Positions 1 to 8,163 are shown, numbered from the stretch's first letter. The stretch: 64,000 bases of DNA from Pontibacter beigongshangensis (GCF_014332515.1 NZ_VFSD01000026.1:43070-107069), one strand, 5' to 3'. The notes: generated by a model not told the origin, from the letters alone. Made by a program: numbers and translations.

Positions 1-1180
1 GTGTCACGTAGGTGCCATTTTCATAGCCCTTCCCGGAGAGTACTTCGCCTCCTGTTATCACCGTGCCTCCCTCTTGCTGCACGGCTTCCAGCGCCTTCTG
101 AAAGGCCTGCACGGCATCCGTATCAATCATAGGTCCCACCAAGGTAGTGTTGTTCAGGGAGTGACCGATGGGCAGGCTTGGGTAAATCTTCAGGAGCCGT
201 TCCTTTACCTGCTCATATACCTTTTCGTGCACGATGAGGCGGCGGGTGGAGGTGCAGCGCTGGCCACAGGTGCCTACCGCCCCAAACACCACCGCACGCA
301 GCGCCATTTCCAGGTCGGCATGCTCTGTAATGATGATGGCATTGTTGCCGCCCAGCTCCAGCAGCGATTTACCTAAGCGGGCTCCCACAGCCTCTCCTAC
401 CTTCTTACCCATGCGCGTAGACCCAGTAGCCGACACAAGCGGAATCCGCTTGTCATGCGCCATCAGGCTTCCGATCTCCGCATCCCCGATAATCAGGTTG
501 AAAATACCTTCTGGCAGTTCGTTTTCTGCCAGCACTTCTTTAATGATATGCTGGCAGGCGATGGCGGTGAGCGGTGTTTTTTCAGATGGCTTCCAGATGA
601 TCACATCGCCGCACACGGCAGCCAACATGGCGTTCCAACTCCAGACTGCCACCGGAAAGTTAAAGGCGGAGATTACACCCACAATGCCGACCGGGTGGTA
701 CTGCTCGTACATGCGGTGCTCAGGGCGCTCAGAGTGCATCGTGTAGCCATGCAGCTGCCGCGATAGCCCCACAGCAAAGTCGCAGATGTCGATCATCTCC
801 TGCACTTCGCCCAGGCCTTCCTGCAGAATTTTGCCCATTTCGTAGCTTACCAGTTTGCCCAGCGCCTCCTTGTTTTCACGGAGCTTGTTTCCGATCTGGC
901 GTACTATTTCGCCACGTTTCGGGGCTGGCTGCTTCCGCCAGAATGTAAACGCTTCCTCTGCCCGCTTTACTACCTGCTCATAAGCCGCCGGATCTGCCAT
1001 GTGTACAGACGCGATCAGATCGCCATCTGAAGGCGAGTAAATCTCCTTTTTCCTGCCGCCTTCGTGGCCACCCCATACCAGGCCGGTGCTGAAAGCCGGG
1101 TTTATTTCCTTTATGCCTAACTGCTCCAGCACATCCGTCATGGCTTTAGTGATTGGGAGCGCATCTATGGTCTGTTTCAT
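1..1180 (-). CDS. Aldehyde dehydrogenase, ALDH7 (antiquitin-like) family, 3' end outside the window
   Basis: The frame reads from an ATG at 1178-1180 to the window edge, giving 393 residues without a stop; the C-terminal part lies outside. NAD-dependent oxidation of a semialdehyde to the acid is expected. Visible marks are ELGGNNAII (residues about 274-282, carrying the catalytic Glu) and GTCGQRCTSTRR with the nucleophile Cys309; GQRCTxTRR is typical of the ALDH7 group, which includes alpha-aminoadipate semialdehyde dehydrogenase. The family is about 510 aa, so roughly three quarters is present. The substrate cannot be fixed from sequence; lysine degradation is one option. It lies downstream of the Do protease on the same strand but is separated by a terminator. 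Confidence 0.9.
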   Translation of the reverse strand, partial: MKQTIDALPITKAMTDVLEQLGIKEINPAFSTGLVWGGHEGGRKKEIYSPSDGDLIASVHMADPAAYEQVVKRAEEAFTFWRKQPAPKRGEIVRQIGNKLRENKEALGKLVSYEMGKILQEGLGEVQEMIDICDFAVGLSRQLHGYTMHSERPEHRMYEQYHPVGIVGVISAFNFPVAVWSWNAMLAAVCGDVIIWKPSEKTPLTAIACQHIIKEVLAENELPEGIFNLIIGDAEIGSLMAHDKRIPLVSATGSTRMGKKVGEAVGARLGKSLLELGGNNAIIITEHADLEMALRAVVFGAVGTCGQRCTSTRRLIVHEKVYEQVKERLLKIYPSLPIGHSLNNTTLVGPMIDTDAVQAFQKALEAVQQEGGTVITGGEVLSGKGYENGTYVT

Positions 1181-1220
1181 ACCTTAATTTTTGAGATCAC
1201 GTGCTTTACAATTCTATAAA

Positions 1221-1258
1221 AAGAAAAAGCTTCCACAAGGCTGCGGAAGCTTTTTCTT
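1221..1258 (-). terminator. Rho-independent terminator after the Do protease gene
   Basis: A perfect 14-bp inverted repeat (1221-1234 with 1245-1258, core AAGCTTCC/GGAAGCTT) has a 10-nt loop. Read on the minus strand the second arm ends in a T-rich run. It starts 20 bp past the protease stop codon and the A/T-rich flanks would allow some bidirectional action. Confidence 0.85.
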
Positions 1259-1277
1259 ATACTCATCTGTTACTAGG

Positions 1278-2780
1278 TTATTTACCTATTGGGTAGAAGG
1301 CTTTCAATCCGTCCGGATACACACCTTCTATATACACCACCCCGCTATCGAAGTTTTTCAGATGCTTTTCAACATCCTCCGGTACGTTCACGATGTTATC
1401 ACCAATTTTTGTAATGATAAAGCCGTCCTTCATACCTGTGTCGCGGAATTTACTGTTGTTGATACCAGTTATCTTGGCGCCACCGTCTATGCCCAGTTTA
1501 GTCATTTCCTGCTTACTTACCGGCTCAAAGTTCGCCCCATCGAATGTGATGGATTTAGCAGTGCTGCGTTTTACCAGCTCGGTGCTGTTGTTCAGGTTTT
1601 TCAAGGTAACGTTGGCAGAGCGTTCTTTACCCTCGCGCAGGTACGTTACTTTCACCTTATCGCCAGGGCGGTAGCGGGCCACCTGCTCCAGCAGTTGCGA
1701 CGACTTGCTTACGTTCACGTCGTTCACAGCCGTAATTACGTCACCAGATTTCAGGCCGGCTTCTTTTGCACCGCTGCTCTCCTGCACTTCGGCAATGTAT
1801 ACACCATTCAGTGTTTTCAGGCCTTTCTCTTTGGCCAGGCTGGCATCAATTTCCTGGATGGAGGCACCCAGCAAGGCGCGTTGCACCTCACCATACTTCA
1901 GAAGATCGTCTACTACTTTGCTCACAATAGCCGACGGCACGGCAAAGGAGTAACCGGCAAAAGAACCAGTCTGCGAGGCAATGGCCGTGTTGATACCTAC
2001 CAGGTCACCGTTCAGGTTCACCAAGGCACCACCTGAGTTACCAGGGTTCACGGCTGCGTCCGTCTGAATAAAAGACTCGATGCTCATGTCTTTGTTAGCG
2101 CTTGTACGCAGAATGTTGATATTACGGCCCTTTGCACTTACGATACCTGCTGTTACGGTAGAGGTCAGGTTCATGGGGTTACCAACGGCCAGCACCCACT
2201 CGCCTATCTGCAAATCATCGGAATTGCCATAGCGCACAACGGGGAGTTTATCTTGCTCGATCTTCAGAAGCGCAATATCTGTGGTAGGGTCGGCCCCAAC
2301 CAGCTTTGCCTCGAAGGTGCGCTTGTCATCCATCACCACTTCTATTTTATCGGCTCTGTCGATTACGTGGTTGTTCGTAACGATATACCCGTTGGAGGCG
2401 ATGATTACCCCTGATCCGGAACCCATCTGTGGCGAACGGGGAGCCCGCTCGCCAAAACCGTCTCCAAAAAACTCCCGCAGAAAAGGCTCCATAGGGCTGT
2501 TGTAACGATCGGCAGTACGGGCGGTTTTGTACTCTGTTTTAATATGTACCACGGCCGGGGTAGAAACCTGCGCCGCTTTAATAAAGTTAAGGCCCGCCGG
2601 CACGGCTACCTCGCTGCTGCGCATGCTGCTGGTATAGCGCACGTTCGGGTACTGCACTTCCTCTTGTTTTCCTGCGGTCTCAGCGGTATTACTTTCGAGC
2701 AGCTTGTAGCTGCCAACGGCCACACCGCCACCCATCATGGCAGAAAGCGTTAAGCCAACAATAAACTGTTTCGTCTTCAT
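1278..2780 (-). CDS. Do family (DegP/DegQ/HtrA) periplasmic serine protease
   Basis: This 500-aa protein is an ATP-independent protease/chaperone of envelope protein quality control. An N-terminal hydrophobic segment (about residues 6-24) is a signal peptide or anchor. The trypsin-like domain shows the triad His138 (TNNHVI), Asp168 (TTDIALL) and Ser249 (GNSGGAL). Two PDZ-type domains follow, roughly 285-375 and 400-500. Length fits two-PDZ Do proteases. It lies directly downstream of an Hsp20 gene on the same strand, though a terminator separates them, suggesting a stress-response neighbourhood. DegP and DegQ subtypes cannot be told apart here, so no symbol is given. Confidence 0.93.
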   Translation of the reverse strand: MKTKQFIVGLTLSAMMGGGVAVGSYKLLESNTAETAGKQEEVQYPNVRYTSSMRSSEVAVPAGLNFIKAAQVSTPAVVHIKTEYKTARTADRYNSPMEPFLREFFGDGFGERAPRSPQMGSGSGVIIASNGYIVTNNHVIDRADKIEVVMDDKRTFEAKLVGADPTTDIALLKIEQDKLPVVRYGNSDDLQIGEWVLAVGNPMNLTSTVTAGIVSAKGRNINILRTSANKDMSIESFIQTDAAVNPGNSGGALVNLNGDLVGINTAIASQTGSFAGYSFAVPSAIVSKVVDDLLKYGEVQRALLGASIQEIDASLAKEKGLKTLNGVYIAEVQESSGAKEAGLKSGDVITAVNDVNVSKSSQLLEQVARYRPGDKVKVTYLREGKERSANVTLKNLNNSTELVKRSTAKSITFDGANFEPVSKQEMTKLGIDGGAKITGINNSKFRDTGMKDGFIITKIGDNIVNVPEDVEKHLKNFDSGVVYIEGVYPDGLKAFYPIGK

Positions 2781-2848
2781 GAATATCTTTAAAATGCTAA
2801 AATTGATTATTAATATTGATAATAGCCTATATCACAGGCTTGTAACGC

Positions 2849-2870
2849 TACTATAGTATACGGTAGTATA
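2849..2870 (-). promoter_or_regulatory. Possible operator: paired TATACTA repeats upstream of the protease
   Basis: On the minus strand two TATACTA heptamers (2864-2870 and 2854-2860) are spaced by 3 bases, a 10-bp period or one helical turn. The second overlaps a perfect 10-bp palindrome TACTATAGTA (2849-2858). They lie about 70-90 bp upstream of the protease ATG. No TAnnTTTG promoter is visible nearby, so this could be a regulator or alternative sigma site. Functional assignment is inference. Confidence 0.3.
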
Positions 2871-2909
2871 AAACAATCATGCTTCTATAATACGTAAAAA
2901 CATTAAAAC

Positions 2910-2941
2910 AAAAAAGGGGCCAAAAATTTGTCCCCTTTTTT
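2910..2941 (-). terminator. Rho-independent terminator after hsp20
   Basis: A 10-bp stem, AAAAAAGGGG (2910-2919) with its complement (2932-2941), has a 12-nt loop; both outer ends are A/T runs. It lies 12 bp past the hsp20 stop, and ends that transcript before the protease gene. Confidence 0.85.
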
Positions 2942-2953
2942 GCATCAGCAGAT

Positions 2954-3463
2954 TTATGATTTCGAAGCGTTATTGTTTTCTGAGACTTCAGTTACCTTTT
3001 TCTGCTTCTGATTGCTCCTTGAGTCAGTAGCAGCATTTATTTTAATCTGCCGTTTTAGTGTTTTATGCTCATCTTTTGGCACATAAACCTGCAGTATACC
3101 GTCCGATAACTCTGCCTGGATATGATCCGGGTTGACATTATCGGGCAGGTAGAAGGTTCTGGTGAAAGAGCCATACTGGGTCTCAATCATGTGGTAGCGA
3201 CGATCTTCCTCTTTTCTTTCCAGCTTACGCTCGCCCGAAATGGTAAGTTTACCTTCCTGAAAATCGATGTTGATATCTTCTTTCCGGATTCCGGGCAGAG
3301 CTAGTTCCAGTTCAAAGCCTTTTTCAGTTTCGCAGGCATCTACATGCGGTGTAAAAGCCGAAGCGGTTCTTGTATTTACTGACTCATTAAAAAACCTATC
3401 TAACATGGAGCTGAATGTTTGTGGCATATCATTATACAAGCCACCATTTCTTACAAGTGCCAT
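2954..3463 (-). CDS. Small heat-shock protein, Hsp20/alpha-crystallin family
   Basis: This 169-aa cytoplasmic holdase keeps unfolded proteins soluble. The alpha-crystallin domain spans about residues 38-142: the A/S-rich N-terminus is followed by ELALPGIRKEDI, GKLTISGERK and the C-terminal strand ILQVYVPK. The tail after it is lysine- and asparagine-rich and polar. Length is normal for the family (about 140-170 aa). The start is well fixed by a strong Shine-Dalgarno sequence 4 bases upstream, which is rare in this phylum and suggests high translation when the gene is induced. Confidence 0.95.
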   Translation of the reverse strand: MALVRNGGLYNDMPQTFSSMLDRFFNESVNTRTASAFTPHVDACETEKGFELELALPGIRKEDINIDFQEGKLTISGERKLERKEEDRRYHMIETQYGSFTRTFYLPDNVNPDHIQAELSDGILQVYVPKDEHKTLKRQIKINAATDSRSNQKQKKVTEVSENNNASKS

Positions 3464-3467
3464 AATT

Positions 3468-3475
3468 ACCTCCTT
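3468..3475 (-). promoter_or_regulatory. Strong Shine-Dalgarno site for hsp20
   Basis: The minus strand reads AAGGAGGT ending 4 bases before the hsp20 ATG, an almost complete anti-Shine-Dalgarno match. Most genes in the window have only A/T-rich leaders, as is known for Bacteroidetes, so this one stands out. Confidence 0.8.
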
Positions 3476-3618
3476 CTAAATATTTGTTAAACATTATCAA
3501 CACTTCTTATACAGTAAAAAACATGCCATCTCAATAATTTTATAAAATCATGAAATAATGTCATTTGCATGTTGAAACAAGGTTCAATTTACTGCCTAAG
3601 TTACAGGCTGACAGAGGT

Positions 3619-4413
3619 TTAATATGTTATACTGGCAGTGTTTGCAGAAGAAGAAAAGGAATATTTCACTTCCAAGCCAAATATAGGCGAGATCCTGTTC
3701 CGTTTGGTCGTGTAGCCGTTCTCCAGGATTTGATCGTTTTCATCGTAAATGGGCGGAACCAGCACATAGTAGTAGTCGGTTTGTCGCATGAGGTATGGCC
3801 TGAGCCGCAGGTTCTGGGTTAGCTCGTATGTAAGGCTAAGCTGTAGCCAGGTTCTGTCTATGGTCCTCTCTTCGGTGCCTGTCGCTCCTTTCCCGAACTC
3901 AGTCTGAAGCAGTAGTTCGTAAGAGAGGGCCGGAGTCAGGAATTTTTTGCCTGCCGGGATCCGCTTTCCCAGTTCCGCCAGAAAGGAATACCGGCCGGAA
4001 GCATCCTGCTGCTCCTGCGCCACATACTCAAAAAGCCCCTGCTTGTTGAAGTAAAGGCTGCCAATACGGCCGTTGTGCCTCAGGAAAGCACCGTAAAATT
4101 TTGTTTTGGGGAAGTTCTCGATGGCGTACCGAAACATTGCGCCGCCACGCCAATGGTCGGTAAAAGTATGCTCATAGCCAAGTGCCAGCTGCACCCGCTC
4201 AAAGCTGCTGAGAGGTCCGGTAGCAGCCAGGTCGTTGAAGCGCGAATCGGTGTTGATGCGGTACTGGTTCTGGAAGAACAGAATACCTGCTTCGCCTACA
4301 CCATAGCTTACCTGCCACTCCGGCCAGATTGCAGCCGCACCGGTAACTTTGCTTTGCGCTAATACCAAGGCCGGAGCCATACTCAGCATCAAGGCATATA
4401 GTAGTTTTCTCAT
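3619..4413 (-). CDS. DUF2490-like secreted or outer-membrane protein
   Basis: This 264-aa protein has a signal peptide (residues 1-19, ending LVLAQ). Alternating aromatic/hydrophobic strands run throughout (for example WQVSYGVGEAG, FERVQLALGYEHTF, RTWLQLSLTYEL), and it ends in LEVKYSFSS-type strands, the pattern of a small beta-barrel. It resembles the DUF2490 family of unknown function. Its start overlaps the end of the upstream 206-aa gene by 4 bp, so the two are translationally coupled. Function is unknown; an outer-membrane barrel is inference. Confidence 0.75.
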   Translation of the reverse strand: MRKLLYALMLSMAPALVLAQSKVTGAAAIWPEWQVSYGVGEAGILFFQNQYRINTDSRFNDLAATGPLSSFERVQLALGYEHTFTDHWRGGAMFRYAIENFPKTKFYGAFLRHNGRIGSLYFNKQGLFEYVAQEQQDASGRYSFLAELGKRIPAGKKFLTPALSYELLLQTEFGKGATGTEERTIDRTWLQLSLTYELTQNLRLRPYLMRQTDYYYVLVPPIYDENDQILENGYTTKRNRISPIFGLEVKYSFSSSANTASITY

Positions 4414-5030
4414 GTTGCTTCCGGTCCTTCTTCTCCTGCCTCTATAATACTTTCTGTAACACTTAACAATAGTTCGCTCTGCCAGTCATAATAGAAAATC
4501 TGCTTATGCACTTCGGGTTGCCCTTCTCTGTAAATTACATAGAAGCTGGGGTACAATTTTACGCGCACCTCCTCCCAAGGCATCAGTGGCTCCTCCGGAA
4601 ACAGATTTATGCCATGCTTACTTAACTTTGCATCCTGCAGTATGACGACCTGCCCCGTCTGGATCTGGTAAAGAAGCTGCTCTACCTTATCTACCAGAAA
4701 ATGCTCGTGCATAAAATCTGTTATATCCTGGTAGGCCTTGAGATAGTTGGTGTTCTGCCCGGAGTAGCTCCTGAACCTGACCTTCAGCACGTTATCGTCG
4801 GTAGTTCTGATGTCGATTTTAAAGTGGCAGCCCACGTAAAAGCGGTACCAGATAATCCAGTTCATGTCGAACCGGATGTCTGCGATACGCTTTTTATCTA
4901 TTCTGGTGAGAAGGTCTGACTTCTGGTTACTGCCCTCATACTCCAGGTACTCCGGAGTCAGGCGCAAGGTGCGCCTGCGGCCCAGCAAGCCTGTGGACAG
5001 ATGATACTCCAAAACCTCAGTCGTTCTCAA
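4410..5030 (-). CDS. Hypothetical protein, 206 aa, TTG start
   Basis: I do not recognise this protein. It has no signal peptide or clear membrane segment and is rich in aromatic residues and short beta-strands (YHLSTGLLGRRRTLRL, IWYRFYVGCHFKIDI, VRVKLYPSFYVIYRE), which could be PH-like folds. An in-frame stop at 5049-5051 and the absence of ATG before a late internal Met leave TTG at 5028-5030 as the only sensible start. It lies 33 bp after the M20 amidohydrolase and overlaps the DUF2490 gene by 4 bp, indicating an operon. Confidence 0.7.
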   Translation of the reverse strand: MRTTEVLEYHLSTGLLGRRRTLRLTPEYLEYEGSNQKSDLLTRIDKKRIADIRFDMNWIIWYRFYVGCHFKIDIRTTDDNVLKVRFRSYSGQNTNYLKAYQDITDFMHEHFLVDKVEQLLYQIQTGQVVILQDAKLSKHGINLFPEEPLMPWEEVRVKLYPSFYVIYREGQPEVHKQIFYYDWQSELLLSVTESIIEAGEEGPEAT

Positions 5031-5063
5031 GAAGCTTTCTTTTTCAGATCAAAACACTTTTTG

Positions 5064-6257
5064 CTATTGTGGCTGCAGCTCCTGCATGGCCAGCCAGGCC
5101 ATCAGCCCAATACTGGTTTCCAGGGCTTCTTCGGCAATATCGAAGGTGGGCGTGTGTACCGATGAGGTGATGCCACGCTCCTCGCTGCGGGTGCCGAGGC
5201 GATAGAAGCAGGCAGCCACTTCCTGTGAGTAGTATGCAAAATCCTCTGCCCCCATCCACAGGTCCAGGTCTACCACGTTATCTACTCCTAGAAAAGCTTC
5301 AGCAGCCTCTCGGGCACGTGCTGTGAGTGCCGGGTCATTTTTCAGGTATGGGTAACCGTTTTTTATGTCGATGTCGCAGCTGCCGCCCATGCTTTCACAA
5401 AGTCCTTCGGCCAGCTTTTTTATTCGTTTGTGCGCCTCTTTCCGCCACGCCTCGTCCATGGTTCGGAAGGTGCCTTGTATCTTAACCTCGTTTGGAATAA
5501 CATTGGTGGCCCCCATGGCCTCTACTTTGCCGAACGAGAGCACCGACGGGGTTTTTGGGCTGGCATGGCGGCTCACGATCTGCTGCAGCGCCACAATCAG
5601 GTGCGCCGACATCAGCACGGTGTCTATGTTCTGCTCTGGCATGGCCGCGTGGCCGCCCTTGCCTTTTACGGTAATGTAAATTTCGTCGGCACTGGCCATG
5701 TACATGCCGGAACGGAAACCTACTTTACCGGCCGCCAGCATCGGGAACACGTGCTGCCCAATAATGCTTTCCGGTGCCGGCTGCTGCAGCACACCCTCTT
5801 TGATCATGACAGAGGCGCCACCCGGGAATTTTTCTTCGCCTGGCTGGAAAATAAGTTTTACGGTGCCCTCGAACTCTCCACGCAGTTCCTGCAGGATGCG
5901 TGCCACCCCGAGCAGGGAAGAGGTATGCACATCGTGGCCGCAGGCATGCATCACGCCTTCGTTCATTGATTTGTACGTCACCTCGTTCTGCTCCACTATC
6001 GGTAGGGCATCGAGGTCGGCACGTAGCGCTATGGTTTTTCTGGAAGGATTTCTGCCTTCTATTACAGCCACCACACCGGTTTCTGCCATGCGGGTTGGCG
6101 CTAAGCCATAACTTTTCAGCGTCTGCTCCACAAATGTGGCCGTGTTGTGCTCCTGAAACGAAAGCTCCGGATTCGCGTGCAGGTGACGGCGCAGACTTAC
6201 CGTATCAGGCGCAAAGGCCTGGGCAAGGTTCTTTACTTTATCTAATAATAAGGGCAT
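5064..6257 (-). CDS. M20 family amidohydrolase (N-acyl amino acid / hippurate hydrolase type)
   Basis: This 397-aa cytoplasmic dinuclear metallopeptidase-fold enzyme should cleave N-acyl groups from amino acids. Ordered motifs are RADLDALPI (about 78-86), HACGHDVHTSS (about 108-118, metal ligands Cys-Gly-His-Asp-x-His), QPGEE (about 147-151), the dimerisation-lid GKGGHAAMP (about 204-212) and the C-terminal MGAEDFAYY and VHTPTFDI. Length and motifs match the M20D (AmhX/HipO-like) subfamily. Exact substrate is unknown. It is the first gene of a likely three-gene minus-strand operon with the 206-aa protein and the DUF2490 protein. Confidence 0.92.
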   Translation of the reverse strand: MPLLLDKVKNLAQAFAPDTVSLRRHLHANPELSFQEHNTATFVEQTLKSYGLAPTRMAETGVVAVIEGRNPSRKTIALRADLDALPIVEQNEVTYKSMNEGVMHACGHDVHTSSLLGVARILQELRGEFEGTVKLIFQPGEEKFPGGASVMIKEGVLQQPAPESIIGQHVFPMLAAGKVGFRSGMYMASADEIYITVKGKGGHAAMPEQNIDTVLMSAHLIVALQQIVSRHASPKTPSVLSFGKVEAMGATNVIPNEVKIQGTFRTMDEAWRKEAHKRIKKLAEGLCESMGGSCDIDIKNGYPYLKNDPALTARAREAAEAFLGVDNVVDLDLWMGAEDFAYYSQEVAACFYRLGTRSEERGITSSVHTPTFDIAEEALETSIGLMAWLAMQELQPQ

Positions 6258-6430
6258 GGTTCAATTAGGTTTTACGTGCACTAGTGCTTCGCCAAATTAA
6301 AAATTAAAAATTAGAAATAATGACAAAGGACTTCAGAAGTAATAGCAAAAGCATAGACTTTAAGAAATCCTAGCAAATAAAGTTTGACGGTGTACTCAGT
6401 ACCTTCAAGTAAGTGCTTGGCTGTAGGGAG

Positions 6431-6472
6431 CAATTATTCGAATGAAAAAGGCCCTCCAGAGGCTTGCTATGC
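6431..6472 (+). repeat. Interspersed palindromic repeat, copy 1
   Basis: The copy reads CAATTATTCGAATGAAAAAG and then GCCCTCCAGAGGC on the plus strand. Read on the minus strand (hairpin then T tract) it points the same way as the lipoprotein/deoC transcript that ends upstream of it. Confidence 0.85.
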
Positions 6473-6581
6473 TTTCTGCCTAGCCTTATTTTCCTGGATG
6501 TGCGTATAGTTCTCCACATACATGTAAATCTACTTCCGGTGCTCCCGGTTCTGCTCCTGCATTACCTGGCATAAAAAAATA

Positions 6582-6622
6582 AAAAACGTTGTGTTATCAA
6601 GACGATAAAGCACAACGTTTTT
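6582..6622 (-). terminator. Terminator after the deoC-lipoprotein unit
   Basis: A 12-bp stem, AAAAACGTTGTG (6582-6593) with its complement (6611-6622), encloses a second inner stem TTATC/GATAA (6594-6598 with 6604-6608). T-rich sequence follows on the minus strand. It lies about 35 bp past the lipoprotein stop. Confidence 0.88.
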
Positions 6623-6656
6623 CAGACTTTCCGGGTCGGCACCATGGCCTGGTTGC

Positions 6657-7169
6657 CTATTTGTCGATGTTGATCTGGTCCGTAACGATTTGTGCATTCG
6701 GGAGCAAATCCCTGATCCGGTTCAGCACTTGCTGCGCCTCTATCCGGGAGAAATAATCGCCGATTTTTAAACGGAAATTTGGCTGCTGGTACGTCAGGTA
6801 ATCTTTTTCTTCGGGCACCCTGGCAATAATCGCCTTCCGCAGGTCCATGACTGTTTGCCGCTCAGAGCCGTTGTAGGCCAGAATCCGGAATCCCTGTGCG
6901 TACTTCACGTTTCTGTTTACGCTGGCTACCGTATCCATGAGGGCGGCTACTCTGGCGTTGGCGTGGTTTGTTGGCGTTACAGGTGCTGCAGCGGCTCCAC
7001 CAGCCTCATCTACAGCTGGATAGCTCGGCCTGAACACGCTCAGGTCTTCTGCTACTCTGGTTTTGCCGGTGGCTTTGCCGGCGTCGCTGGTGCTGGTACG
7101 GGAACTGGCTCCACATGCCGACAGTAGCAAAAAGAGCAGCGCGAACAGCAGGTTACTTACTTTGTTCAT
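6657..7169 (-). CDS. Small lipoprotein with SPOR-like domain
   Basis: This 170-aa protein has a lipoprotein signal peptide with lipobox LLSAC (Cys19), so it should be membrane-anchored on the periplasmic side. A low-complexity Ala/Pro/Thr linker follows to about residue 70. The C-terminal segment (about 93-168: GFRILAYNGSERQTVMDLRKAI, then FRLKIGDYFSRIEAQQVL) looks like a SPOR fold, which in known cases binds denuded peptidoglycan glycans at division sites. The start overlaps the 3' end of deoC by 17 bp, implying cotranscription and coupling. A role in the cell envelope is inference. Confidence 0.8.
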   Translation of the reverse strand: MNKVSNLLFALLFLLLSACGASSRTSTSDAGKATGKTRVAEDLSVFRPSYPAVDEAGGAAAAPVTPTNHANARVAALMDTVASVNRNVKYAQGFRILAYNGSERQTVMDLRKAIIARVPEEKDYLTYQQPNFRLKIGDYFSRIEAQQVLNRIRDLLPNAQIVTDQINIDK

Positions 7170-7824
7170 TTTCTATAATCTGTATACTGGCAGAGCATCC
7201 TATGCGGTCGGCTCCTGCCTTGACTAACGCTTGGGCATCGGTAAATGTTTTGATGCCGCCAGATGCCTTTATCTTGATGTGTGGCGGCAGGGAGCGTCGC
7301 ATCAGCTCAATATCTGCTACGGTGGCTCCTCCTGATGCAAACCCTGTGGATGTCTTTACATAGTCCACACCAGCTGCTGCACAGAGTTGGCAAGCCTTCA
7401 CGATCTCCTCTTCTGAAAGAAGCGCCGTCTCGATGATCACTTTCACGATTCCTTCCCGCAGGTGACAGAACCGGGTCAGGTCGCCTAGTTCACTTTCCAC
7501 CTCTTCGTACCTGCCCGATTTGAAGGCCGACACGTTCATGACCACGTCTATCTCATTGGTACCATCGGCAATGGCCTGATGTGTTTCCAGAAACTTGACT
7601 TTGTGGTGCTGGTACCCCAGCGGGAAACCTACCACGGTGGCTATCTTAACTGACGAGCCTGTGCCAAGCTGCTCCTTGGCCAACTGCACATAGCAGGGTG
7701 CCACGCACACAGCGGCAAAACCATGCTGGCTGGCCTCGTCGCAGAGCTGCCGCACCTGTACGTCAGTTGCATCGGCGCGCAGTAGCGTGTGGTCGATGTA
7801 AGGGGCTAAATCTGATCCGGACAT
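7153..7824 (-). CDS. deoC: Deoxyribose-phosphate aldolase
   Basis: This 223-aa class I aldolase splits 2-deoxyribose 5-phosphate into glyceraldehyde 3-phosphate and acetaldehyde in deoxynucleoside catabolism. The Schiff-base lysine is Lys157 in DYVKTSTGF; the second conserved lysine is in IKIKASGGIKT (about 187), and the proton-relay aspartate region is EIDVVMNV (about 91-98). Length is normal (about 215-260). It starts 10 bp from an interspersed repeat copy and overlaps the lipoprotein gene downstream; no other deo genes are adjacent. Confidence 0.95.
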   Translation of the reverse strand: MSGSDLAPYIDHTLLRADATDVQVRQLCDEASQHGFAAVCVAPCYVQLAKEQLGTGSSVKIATVVGFPLGYQHHKVKFLETHQAIADGTNEIDVVMNVSAFKSGRYEEVESELGDLTRFCHLREGIVKVIIETALLSEEEIVKACQLCAAAGVDYVKTSTGFASGGATVADIELMRRSLPPHIKIKASGGIKTFTDAQALVKAGADRIGCSASIQIIENEQSK

Positions 7825-7832
7825 GGGTATCT

Positions 7833-7870
7833 GTAAATTATTCTAATGATTTTGGCCTTCTGGCTTTTGC
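7833..7870 (+). repeat. Interspersed palindromic repeat, copy 2 (divergent core)
   Basis: GTAAATTATTCTAATGA is an exact match to the conserved end; the core is changed to GGCCTTCTGGC but keeps dyad symmetry (GCC/GGC). It lies within the deoC leader, ending 9 bases before the start codon. Confidence 0.7.
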
Positions 7871-7986
7871 TATACCTGTTCAGATGGTTGTGCCGGCTTC
7901 TCGGACTATGCAAATCAGGTAAAGGGAAAACCAAGAGTAAAAGTAAGGGGTAAATTTCAATCCTGAAAGTTTAGGAGGTGCATTGT

Positions 7987-8035
7987 GCAGCAGGAGCAGA
8001 ATGGTCAGGAGGGGTGTTTTTATTGGGATAATTTG
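7987..8035 (-). repeat. Interspersed palindromic repeat, copy 3 (degenerate)
   Basis: The minus strand reads CAAATTATCCCAATAAAAAC, then CCCCTCCTGACC and CTGCTCCTGCTGC. The palindromic core is partly broken. Orientation is opposite to copy 2, 117 bp away. Confidence 0.7.
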
Positions 8036-8131
8036 TGAGAAGGAAATTTAGTAGCCACAGAGGTTCAATCATCCTCAAATCAAATCTTGTATTCGAGATT
8101 TGTACTAACCCACACCACCCCAATAAACAAA

Positions 8132-8163
8132 AAAGCCACTACACCCAAAGGCATAGTGGCTTT
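8132..8163 (-). terminator. Rho-independent terminator after secA
   Basis: A perfect 10-bp stem, AAAGCCACTA (8132-8141) with its complement (8154-8163), has a 12-nt loop and lies 15 bp past the secA stop; the minus strand continues with T residues. Confidence 0.88.

Larger units (their letters stand above)
6258..6656 (-). other. Intergenic region, about 400 bp, no gene
   Basis: This stretch contains the leader of the M20 gene with tandem ATTAAAA-like units near 6294-6315, one copy of the interspersed repeat (6431-6472) and the terminator of the deoC-lipoprotein unit (6582-6622). I found no credible reading frame or TAnnTTTG promoter. Confidence 0.7.
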
